Origin: Flavobacteria bacterium MS024-2A
Lineage (GTDB): Bacteria > Bacteroidota > Bacteroidia > Flavobacteriales > Flavobacteriaceae
Length of the DNA stretch: 64,000 nt
Direction of reading: 5' to 3'
Assembly (NCBI GenBank): GCA_905182305.1
Contig: CAJJBB010000006.1
Span: forward strand, 186,001-250,000
Both the position numbers and the translations under genes were made by a program. The notes under the pieces are model-generated. The model had not been told where the DNA came from. It searched no databases and was given only the letters and a program-made list of their open reading frames with translations. Of the stretch, positions 56,420 through 64,000 are shown piece by piece. Numbering within the stretch: the stretch's first letter is position 1; each line of letters begins with the position of its first letter.

Positions 56420-57922
56420 TTAAAATGAACTTGTTAGAATCGCTATAAACGATTCTATTCCCATAAAATAATTACCTAAACGTAAGTTTTCATTCGGACT
56501 GTGCTGGTTATTATCTAAATTAACCGTTGGAACTCCAATAGCTGGAACTCCAAGCTGAGAAACAAACGGAGAAATAGGTACAGAGCCTCCACTGGTTCTT
56601 ATAATAACAGGTGATTTTTGATAATAATCATTTAAAATTTTAGTTAGCCACTGCCCTTCTTTTGCCTTAGAGTCTGTTCTAAAAGCTGGATAATGAACTT
56701 TAGCCTTCATTTGAATTATTTTATCATACCGAAGCCTCTCATCACTTGTGGGGGTGTGATCTAAAACAGTATAGCCTAATCCCTCTATATGGCTTTTAAT
56801 ACTACTTAAAAGAATTTCTGGTTTACTCTCCAATACTAAACGAATATCCATTTCAGCAGTTGCTGAAGAAGGAATAATCGTTCTTGCTTCTTTTCCTACC
56901 CAACCACTTTGCATGCCCCTAATATTTAAAGAAGGATACTGAAGTGATTCCTGATAGGTTGAACCTACCAAATCATTTAATTTAGTTTGTGTTCGTGCTT
57001 TAATTGATGATTCCTCTGATGGAACTCCTTCTAAAATTTCTTTGACAGTATCACTTAAAAAAATATCTGAATAAAATCCTGGAATCAGCACCCTTCCTTT
57101 ATCATCTTTCATAGAACTTAAAACCTTTGATAAGGCTAAAGCAGGATTAGGAAGATAGTTGCCATAATGTCCACTGTGTTGAGATGTTAAAGGACCATAT
57201 GTTGTAAGTGTTAATGTAGCAATTCCACGATTTCCAAAAACTAACGTAGGCAATCCACTAGAGTGCATAGGTCCATCCAAAATCAATAATACATCTGCTA
57301 AAAGCTCTTCTTTGTATTCCTTTACAGCCTGAGGAAGTCCTGGTGAACTTTGTTCTTCTTCAAAGTCAATGATCAGTTTTATATTGAAAGCAGGACTTTT
57401 GTTATTGTTCTTTAAATACTCCAAAGCAATTAAGAACATCACAAAAGGTCCTTTATCATCTGCACTGGAACGAGCGAAAATACGGAGATCCTCATTATCA
57501 GCATTGGTGATATTTTCCCAGCCAATTGATTCAAACCCTTGATTGGTTTTTTGCATTAACTCAGCCGAGTAGGGATCATCTTGATTCCATTTAGAAAGGT
57601 CGACTGCTTGTCCATCTAAATGTAAATAAAAAGCAACTGTTGGTAGGTTTTTCTTAACAATCTTATTGGCTAATAAAAGAGGTAAATGAGAAGTGCTTAA
57701 CGTTTTTACTTCAAAATCTAATGCTATTAACTCTTGTGTTGCCCAATCTATATTTGCGCTAATTTGTTCTTTTTGAGCTGCATCATTTGGAAGAGCTAAA
57801 AAAGATTTAAACTTTTCTATATTTTCAATCCCCATAGCACGTGCTTGTTCTTGATAATCACGTTGCGCCATTAATTGAAGAGAACCCACTGCAAAAATAA
57901 AAATACTTATAATTATTTTCAT
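56420..57922 (-). CDS. Secreted M20-family metallopeptidase
   Basis: A 500-residue protein with a signal peptide ending QLMAQ. M20 features: the first metal ligand region FYLHLDGQAVDL, ARSSADDKGPFVMFLIALE with the bridging Asp, DFEEEQSSPGL with the catalytic Glu pair, and a dimerisation domain around 260-390. Near the end NNQHSPNENLRLG carries the last His. Members are dipeptidases, deacylases or carboxypeptidases; the substrate is not resolved. It faces away from the DUF5916 gene and is convergent with the helicase pair. Confidence 0.88.
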   Translation of the reverse strand: MKIIISIFIFAVGSLQLMAQRDYQEQARAMGIENIEKFKSFLALPNDAAQKEQISANIDWATQELIALDFEVKTLSTSHLPLLLANKIVKKNLPTVAFYLHLDGQAVDLSKWNQDDPYSAELMQKTNQGFESIGWENITNADNEDLRIFARSSADDKGPFVMFLIALEYLKNNNKSPAFNIKLIIDFEEEQSSPGLPQAVKEYKEELLADVLLILDGPMHSSGLPTLVFGNRGIATLTLTTYGPLTSQHSGHYGNYLPNPALALSKVLSSMKDDKGRVLIPGFYSDIFLSDTVKEILEGVPSEESSIKARTQTKLNDLVGSTYQESLQYPSLNIRGMQSGWVGKEARTIIPSSATAEMDIRLVLESKPEILLSSIKSHIEGLGYTVLDHTPTSDERLRYDKIIQMKAKVHYPAFRTDSKAKEGQWLTKILNDYYQKSPVIIRTSGGSVPISPFVSQLGVPAIGVPTVNLDNNQHSPNENLRLGNYFMGIESFIAILTSSF

Positions 57923-58053
57923 ATAATTTAATTTATTGGCTTGAATGAAAAATACACCTACTCAAATATATAAATTTGAAGAGGGAGAATCTGATTTATT
58001 ATAAAAGAAATAGATTTGTACTTTGGAATAATTATTATTATAAAAATAATCTC

Positions 58054-60249
58054 TTGAGAAAAATACTCCTAGCAATAAATTTACTCTTAGTTTCAGTTGT
58101 TTTTGCACAAAATTCAAATCCAAACCCCTCTCTAAATTTCAATATTACTCTCTTAGATATTGATCCGGTAATTGATGGTAATATTCTTGGAGAATCAATC
58201 TGGAATGAAGTTCCCGTTATTAGTAATTTAAAGCAAATAAAACCTAACTATGGAATGGCTGCTTCTGAAAAAACAGCTATACGTATTGCTTATACTGCAA
58301 AAACACTTTATGTCGCTGTAGTCTGCTATGATACTTCACCTGAAAATATTGTGGTCTCAGATTCTAGAAGGGATGCGGATCTTAATGATGATGATAGTTT
58401 TCTTTTTATACTAGATACATATAATGACCAGCAAAACGGATTCTTATTTGGCACTAATGCTAATGGTATGGAGTATGATGCACAAATTGACCGAGAAGGT
58501 GAAGGAAATTTTAGTGCTAATAGACAGCAGGGAGGAGTTGTGGGCGGAACTAATATTAATTGGGATGCCTCATGGGAAGTAAAAACAGAAACAGGGGATT
58601 ATGGTTGGAGCGCAGAATTTGCAATCCCCCTTCGATCCATAAGATTTAATAGTGGAACTAATAAAACCTGGGGGATTAATTTTCAACGCAACATAAGTAA
58701 AAGATCAGAAACCGCATATTGGGCAAACTTACCTTTAGGATTTGATATAAAACGCTTATCCTTAGCAGGAAAGATGAACGGATTAAATTTAAAATCTCCC
58801 AAAAATTTAAAAATAATTCCTTATGGATTAACACAAGGCATTAATGATAAAAGCGCTACTAATAAAACTTCATCTGCTGCAGTTGGAGGAGACATTAAAT
58901 ATAGTCTTACACCTGGACTAACACTAGACGTTACCTATAACACAGATTTTGCCCAAGTTGAAGTAGATGAGCAACAAGTGAATTTAGATCGATTTAATTT
59001 ATTTTTTCCTGAAAAAAGACCATTCTTCCTTGAAAATGCTGGTCAATTTAGTGTAGGAAGTGCCGGGGAAATTGATCTTTTCTTTAGTCGTCGAATCGGA
59101 ATAAGTGACGATGGGCAGCTTGTCCCTATTATAGGAGGCTCTAGGGTTTCGGGAAAAGTAGGACAAACAAATATTGGCCTTCTAAGTATGTTTACCGATG
59201 AAATAGAAGGGAATGATTTAGTCAAAAATAGTTTTTCTGTTGCTAGAGTTAATCATGATTTTGCAAGTAGTAGATCTTCTTTAGGTGGGGTGTTTGTAAA
59301 TCGTTCTGGGATTGGAGTTCCAGATAATTATAACCGAGTTTTTGCAATGGATGGTAAATTAGGATTGGGTAAAAAAGCACAACTTACGGGCTTTATCTCA
59401 AAAAGTACTACTCCTGGGATAACTTCAAATGATCATGCTTTTAAATTTTTGGGTGTTTATAACTGGAATGGTTGGAACCTTAGGGCTGGCTATACTGAGG
59501 TTGGAGAGGGTTTTAATCCAGAGGTTGGATTTTTATTGAGATCCGCTTTTAAAAAACCTGAATTTTTAATTTTCAAGCAGTGGCGTCCTAAAAATACTGG
59601 AAAATTATTAGAAGTACGCCCACATGTTTCTTACAGAAGTTATTGGGATTTTGATAATACCTTGGTTACAGGATTTTTGCATGTTGATAATCACTGGGTA
59701 TGGGAAAGTGGCTTTGAAATTCATACCGGAATTAATTTTACAACAGAAGGGGTCTTAAATCCTTTTTCTATTTCAGATGTAACGATTCCAATCGGTGAAT
59801 ACAATCACAGTGAATTCCAATTTGTACTGATGACTAACGCTAATAAAAAAATTTACTTTCAAACAAGGACAGTTATAGGGGGGTATTTTGGAGGAGATCG
59901 TGTATCAAGTAATAATAAAGTCACCTTACGTTTAGGAGATAAATTTAACGCTTCTGGAACTCTAAATTACAACCACTTAGAATTAGCAAATGGTAATGTT
60001 GACGCTGTTATTAGTGGTGCTCGTTTTGCCTACTCCTTTACACCTCGAATGTTTTTACAAAGTTTGGTTCAGTATAACAATGTGTCTAATATAACCTCGG
60101 TGAATGCTAGATTTGGCTGGTTACAAAATGCAAATACTGGCCTTTTTGTGGTTTTTAATATCATTCAGGATACTAGTTTTATGGACCGGTATAATAATCA
60201 AAGTATTACCATCAAATACAGTTATCAATTTGATTTACTTGGGAGGTAG
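58054..60249 (+). CDS. DUF5916 outer-membrane protein with CBM9-like N-domain
   Basis: A 731-residue product from TTG 58054 (MRKILLAINLLLVSVVFAQ as signal peptide). The first ~200 residues resemble a carbohydrate-binding family 9 domain (DPVIDGNILGESIWNEVPV, RDADLNDDDSFLFILDTYND). The rest is DUF5916, a predicted beta-barrel (FFPEKRPFFLENAGQF, AGYTEVGEGFNPEVGFLLR). The TTG start is chosen because it places the signal peptide first, while the frame back to 57976 overlaps a promoter-like TAAATTTG at 57971-57978. Function is not established; often near secreted hydrolases. Confidence 0.83.
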   Translation: MRKILLAINLLLVSVVFAQNSNPNPSLNFNITLLDIDPVIDGNILGESIWNEVPVISNLKQIKPNYGMAASEKTAIRIAYTAKTLYVAVVCYDTSPENIVVSDSRRDADLNDDDSFLFILDTYNDQQNGFLFGTNANGMEYDAQIDREGEGNFSANRQQGGVVGGTNINWDASWEVKTETGDYGWSAEFAIPLRSIRFNSGTNKTWGINFQRNISKRSETAYWANLPLGFDIKRLSLAGKMNGLNLKSPKNLKIIPYGLTQGINDKSATNKTSSAAVGGDIKYSLTPGLTLDVTYNTDFAQVEVDEQQVNLDRFNLFFPEKRPFFLENAGQFSVGSAGEIDLFFSRRIGISDDGQLVPIIGGSRVSGKVGQTNIGLLSMFTDEIEGNDLVKNSFSVARVNHDFASSRSSLGGVFVNRSGIGVPDNYNRVFAMDGKLGLGKKAQLTGFISKSTTPGITSNDHAFKFLGVYNWNGWNLRAGYTEVGEGFNPEVGFLLRSAFKKPEFLIFKQWRPKNTGKLLEVRPHVSYRSYWDFDNTLVTGFLHVDNHWVWESGFEIHTGINFTTEGVLNPFSISDVTIPIGEYNHSEFQFVLMTNANKKIYFQTRTVIGGYFGGDRVSSNNKVTLRLGDKFNASGTLNYNHLELANGNVDAVISGARFAYSFTPRMFLQSLVQYNNVSNITSVNARFGWLQNANTGLFVVFNIIQDTSFMDRYNNQSITIKYSYQFDLLGR

Positions 60250-60267
60250 TTTCTTTGCTAAATGGAT

Positions 60268-61152
60268 TTAAAATCTGAACTTCACAAAGATTTCATTTCC
60301 ACTCCTAGTAACTGCAGACTCCCCATTTGGAATACCAAAGTCATACGCATACGCCGCCGAGAGTCCAAACTTAGTTTTAATAATTATTAAAATATTAGAA
60401 TAACCTATACTCTTATATCCTCCTCCTATCTCTAAAGTATCTTTAAAATCAAAAGTTCCTCCAATATGAGTTTGATTTTGTCCGTCTGGTATAAGCTTGG
60501 CGCTTATAAAAGGCTTTAGTTTTGAACCAAATACGCCTGTGTCTATTGAAGTTCCAGCTAATAAATATATAGGTGGTTTTTCAGAGCTTATAAAAGCATT
60601 GTCTTTTACAAACTTAACTGGATTTAAAAAATTAGGAATGGAAGCAGATATGTAAAATTTTTCGGATTTAAGAAGTGCTCCAAAGCCAAAGACTGGAAAA
60701 ATTGCATTACCATCAGTTGAAATAGCAGGATTAGCAACTTCTGTAATTCTACTAAGTCCTTCAATATCTGTTTTCTTATTAGTTGCTCCTGCCTTTACCC
60801 CTAAAAATAAATTAGTCCCACCACCCATTTCTAATTGATAACTTGCATCGACAGCATATTGTGTTCGACTATCAATAAAAACTTTATTTGATATAACTGA
60901 AGCTCCAAGGGATAGATTATTTTTAGGATTCCCACTATAAAAGAAATAACTCATTTTGGGAGAACCGGAAACTCCTTGCCACGAGGAACGAGTGGTAAAG
61001 GAAACCTCTCTGCCTTCACTTCCCACATAAGCTGGGTTAAAAGCATTCATATTAAAACGTTCCATCAGAAGATTCTCTTGAACCTGAGCTTGACTGGTAT
61101 ATCCTATAACAATAAATAAAACAGAAATTAAAGGTCTTTTAATATTAAACAT
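60268..61152 (-). CDS. PorP/SprF-family type IX secretion protein
   Basis: A 294-residue outer-membrane protein from ATG 61152 (MFNIKRPLISVLFIVIG). After the signal peptide comes the family pattern ENLLMERFNMNAFNPAYVG and SFTTRSSWQGVSGSPKMS, and it ends in FVKFRF. SprF-like proteins are needed to secrete or anchor the T9SS type B cargo encoded next to them; in gliding flavobacteria SprF serves SprB. It lies 7 bp downstream of the large repeat protein gene on the same strand, the classic cargo-SprF pair. Confidence 0.92.
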   Translation of the reverse strand: MFNIKRPLISVLFIVIGYTSQAQVQENLLMERFNMNAFNPAYVGSEGREVSFTTRSSWQGVSGSPKMSYFFYSGNPKNNLSLGASVISNKVFIDSRTQYAVDASYQLEMGGGTNLFLGVKAGATNKKTDIEGLSRITEVANPAISTDGNAIFPVFGFGALLKSEKFYISASIPNFLNPVKFVKDNAFISSEKPPIYLLAGTSIDTGVFGSKLKPFISAKLIPDGQNQTHIGGTFDFKDTLEIGGGYKSIGYSNILIIIKTKFGLSAAYAYDFGIPNGESAVTRSGNEIFVKFRF

Positions 61153-61159
61153 ATTCCAA

Positions 61160-64000
61160 TTAATTAAATATGTATAACCATCCCTCTTTGACCTCAGATG
61201 AGGTTCCACCAAGGGATATTCTATAATAATAGGGGCCCGTAGGAAGTGCGTTACCTGTTCTTATGTTTGTCCCTGTCCAATCATTCTGATAGTTTGCTGA
61301 TTCATACACTAAACTTCCATCTGCTGCATATACCCTAACACTAGTAAAAGGATAATCTTCAAGGTTTATAATTTTCCAGGTAGATTCTAATCCAGGTTGA
61401 TTCGGAGTCAGTGCAGTTGAAATTATAGATGTATCATCCGGAAAGCCATCATTATTGTCGTCCTCATCTATGCTATCAGCGATCCCATCGCCGTCTGAAT
61501 CTTCACTAACATTAGGGTCTAGAGGAAATGCATCTTCGCTATCTGGGATACCATCATTATCACTATCAAAATCAAATACATCTTCAATACCATCTCCGTC
61601 AATATCTCTACAAAATGCTGGATCAAAAGGGAAGTCATCTACTATATCTAAACAATCATCATTGTCATCATCTAGATCGGCATTGTCTCCAATTCCATCA
61701 TTATCATTATCTGACCATTCGTTTCTATCTAATGGGAAACTATCCTCTGTATCGAGATAAGTATCATTATCATCATCGGCATCAGTACTATCTGGATCTC
61801 CATCAAGATCCGTGTCTATTGGGAAATCATTATTATCTTTTGGATCGGTTCCAGAAGCATCTTCAAGAGTATCTAACCATCCATCATTATCATCATCCGT
61901 GTCAGCATTATCTCCTGTGCCGTCAGCATCATTATCTGCCCATTCTAAGCTGTTTAATGGAAAACGATCATTAACGTCGTAGAACTCATCATTATCATCG
62001 TCTTGATCAACACAATCGGCAATTAAATCTCCATCAGTATCTAATGGAATACTATTAGCATCATAATCACTAGTCCCACAAGATGCTTCATTGTAATAAG
62101 TGTAACCATCTCCATCAGCATCAGTATCACAAACATCTCCTAATCCATCACCATCCATATCTGTTTGACTTACATTGGCAATGGTAATACAATTGTCATT
62201 TTCATTTGCTATTCCGTCATTATCAGCATCTGGATCAGCCTGGTCTCCTATTCCATCTCCATCAGTATCAAAACTTTCTGAAGCATTTGTTGGAAAAGCA
62301 TCTAAAGTATCAGGAACTCCATCATTGTCGTCATCAGTATCTTCAGCATCTCCTACTCCATCACCATCAGAATCGGTTTGATTTGAATTCGCAGTATTCG
62401 GAGCATTATCACATGCATCACCTATTCCATCATTATCAGCATCTGCTTGATTTGCATTAGCAGTAGTTGGACAGTTATCTGATTGATCGACTATACCATC
62501 TGAATCTGAATCTATAGTCGTATTACTTGACTGCCCTGAATCATTGTCTTGATTATTGTTATCTGAAGGATCTTGCTGATTATTTTGACTTAAAGAACAC
62601 CCATTTGCACTCACATCGGTTCCCAACGGTGTATTGAGACAATAATCTTGACTGTCAGGTACTCCATCGTAATCTGCATCCTTTTGATTATCAGAACAAC
62701 CATTTTGATCGACCACGGCCCCTGAAGGAGTATTTGGACAAGCATCTGAGGCGTCATTTATCCCATCAGAATCACTATCACAGTTTACACAAGTCGTATT
62801 GTAAGACTGTAGATGACTCGCTGCAAATCCCTGTAGATCAAATATTTGATTGTATACAGGAGTTACTCTAAAGATTTCATTTCCATTGGGAGTTCCTTGA
62901 AGAGTAAATTGAAGTTTATACGTATCAACACTTCCAGATATACTATTAGCAAGAGGGGTGGCAAGGGTCGAGTTTCCTCCTGAGACAGATATATGAAATG
63001 CATTGTATCTAATTGCTGAACTGTATGGAATTTGATCTGATCCATTTACGGGTTCAGAGAAAACTACAGTTAGCTCATTGAGGGCAGAATTAACAGAAAC
63101 ACCATCAATAATTGGAGGGTTGAAATTTAAAGTAACCGTATTATTAGATTGATTTTGATAAGATCTGAGTCCCTGACTATCATAAATATTATAATCACCA
63201 TTTGGTTTTACTGTGATGACCTCTTGCCCATTTAACTTTCCATTAAGTCCAAAGGTGAGTTTATAATACGCTCCCTCTTTTAGGATTGATGTTGGGTAAC
63301 TATTTGAGAGAGTTGCAACACCGCCGTTTATATATAGTCTGAAATCATTCGTCGTAAGTTCACCAGTACTGTTACTGTTTGTGAAGACAGCCTCACTAAA
63401 CTTAACCTTTATAAATTTATTGTCGGAGGTGATAATTGTTTCTCTTATTATAGGATTTGTAGAAACGTTCATATTAATTGTATTACTCTTACCCTTCACT
63501 GAGAATGAACAAGATCCTGTTGAACCAGAATAAGGAATGGCAATGGCACACTCAATATCGTAGTTTTGGGTTATTACACCTGCAGAGAACGTTTTTGATG
63601 TTCCAGACTGAATAAGTTGTTTGTTTACATACCAATTAAGAGTTGCATTTGAGGGAATTTCAGAAGTAGAGGTAGCTGTAAATGTGGCGGATTGGAAATC
63701 TGCAATTGAAGTTCCTATATCTGAGATGATACTAATTCCTTGAAGGGTAATACTACTGTCTGAATAAAATTCTATCCCTGAATTATTCCCCTCATCATTA
63801 CTATTTGGACCTGCAGTGATCGTAGCTGTTGAACTAAAGTTTATGTCTTTTACAGAGATATAGTCAACACAAGGTGCTGAATTTAAAATTGTAATATCAG
63901 TTTGTGAACCTGAGGAAGACGATTTTATCGTAGATACCTGCCCAAGGGGACTGTTAAGCTCAAAAGTTTCAGATACCGAATAGCTGTAATTAGACCCAAA
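61160..64000 (-). CDS. Large T9SS-secreted protein with thrombospondin-3 repeats (5' end outside window)
   Basis: The frame is open from 64000 to the stop at 61160 (946 residues visible), so the N-terminus is missing. The visible N-part consists of Ig-like or cadherin-like beta domains (SSSSGSQTDITILNSAPC-type and KGKSNTINMNVSTNPIIRET). From about residue 405 come some twenty calcium-binding DxDxDG units (DSDSDGINDASDACPNTPSG). The C-terminus (VRVYAADGSLVYESANYQND, then GPYYYRISLGG) is a gliding-motility-type (type B) T9SS sorting domain. It is probably a surface adhesin or calcium-rigidified stalk, exported with its PorP/SprF partner. Confidence 0.92.
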   Translation of the reverse strand, partial: FGSNYSYSVSETFELNSPLGQVSTIKSSSSGSQTDITILNSAPCVDYISVKDINFSSTATITAGPNSNDEGNNSGIEFYSDSSITLQGISIISDIGTSIADFQSATFTATSTSEIPSNATLNWYVNKQLIQSGTSKTFSAGVITQNYDIECAIAIPYSGSTGSCSFSVKGKSNTINMNVSTNPIIRETIITSDNKFIKVKFSEAVFTNSNSTGELTTNDFRLYINGGVATLSNSYPTSILKEGAYYKLTFGLNGKLNGQEVITVKPNGDYNIYDSQGLRSYQNQSNNTVTLNFNPPIIDGVSVNSALNELTVVFSEPVNGSDQIPYSSAIRYNAFHISVSGGNSTLATPLANSISGSVDTYKLQFTLQGTPNGNEIFRVTPVYNQIFDLQGFAASHLQSYNTTCVNCDSDSDGINDASDACPNTPSGAVVDQNGCSDNQKDADYDGVPDSQDYCLNTPLGTDVSANGCSLSQNNQQDPSDNNNQDNDSGQSSNTTIDSDSDGIVDQSDNCPTTANANQADADNDGIGDACDNAPNTANSNQTDSDGDGVGDAEDTDDDNDGVPDTLDAFPTNASESFDTDGDGIGDQADPDADNDGIANENDNCITIANVSQTDMDGDGLGDVCDTDADGDGYTYYNEASCGTSDYDANSIPLDTDGDLIADCVDQDDDNDEFYDVNDRFPLNSLEWADNDADGTGDNADTDDDNDGWLDTLEDASGTDPKDNNDFPIDTDLDGDPDSTDADDDNDTYLDTEDSFPLDRNEWSDNDNDGIGDNADLDDDNDDCLDIVDDFPFDPAFCRDIDGDGIEDVFDFDSDNDGIPDSEDAFPLDPNVSEDSDGDGIADSIDEDDNNDGFPDDTSIISTALTPNQPGLESTWKIINLEDYPFTSVRVYAADGSLVYESANYQNDWTGTNIRTGNALPTGPYYYRISLGGTSSEVKEGWLYIFN

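Noticed and set aside
61455-62460. Several plus-strand open frames rich in Ser/Pro or His/Tyr
   Set aside because: They are antisense to the calcium-repeat region, whose biased codons leave long open frames on the other strand.

Overview
The window looks like a chromosomal segment of a marine member of the Flavobacteriaceae (Bacteroidota). Supporting signs are low GC content, Bacteroidota-type -7 promoter boxes (TAnnTTTG), SusC/SusD-type and DUF4249-linked TonB receptors, split transketolase, a type IX secretion (T9SS) PorP/SprF partner with a thrombospondin-3-repeat surface protein, a crtB/crtZ carotenoid cluster and a Lacal_2735-type small protein. No species can be named from the sequence alone.

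Left part (1 to about 24 kb) is dense housekeeping sequence. It runs dnaB (cut by the window edge), accA, an EamA exporter, lptG-like and tgt, all leftward, then the two transketolase subunits, an FKBP lipoprotein, Hsp15, a phosphoribosyltransferase and shikimate kinase. Three tRNA genes follow (Lys, Lys, Leu), then a CarH-like MerR regulator with crtB and crtZ, two SurA-like folding factors, a tiny secreted protein resembling a free T9SS sorting domain, guaB, HMG-CoA lyase, a LysE exporter, a DUF3050 protein, an M28 peptidase, an outer-membrane protein with no normal start codon, and a TonB receptor with its DUF4249 lipoprotein.

Middle part (about 24 to 52 kb) is an accessory region with loose spacing, many small secreted or NTF2-like (SnoaL-like) proteins and at least ten broken genes: NTF2-like remnants, a serine recombinase relic, a short-chain dehydrogenase relic and small membrane proteins with in-frame stops. 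Eleven copies of a 36-bp element, found only between 28.1 and 46.6 kb, read on one strand as a conserved peptide end (P-x-L-T-E-x-D-M-P-x-V-stop). Several copies sit between a rho-independent terminator and the promoter and leader of the next gene, giving a cassette-like layout. Two further inverted repeat pairs (36.8/44.3 kb and 35.1/50.0 kb) bracket parts of the region. Its intact functional modules are a peptide-uptake set (SusC, SusD, proline-iminopeptidase-like lipoprotein), a metal-related set (DUF411 protein, TonB receptor, DtxR-type regulator with a duplicated palindrome) and an 11-cysteine, 45-residue metallothionein-like protein missed by ordinary length cut-offs.

Right part (about 52 to 64 kb) returns to ordinary genes: a beta-propeller protein, a GH109-type Gfo/Idh/MocA enzyme, two adjacent DEAD-box helicases, an M20 peptidase, a DUF5916 outer-membrane protein, and a PorP/SprF protein beside a large calcium-binding-repeat protein with a T9SS type B C-terminus that runs off the window.
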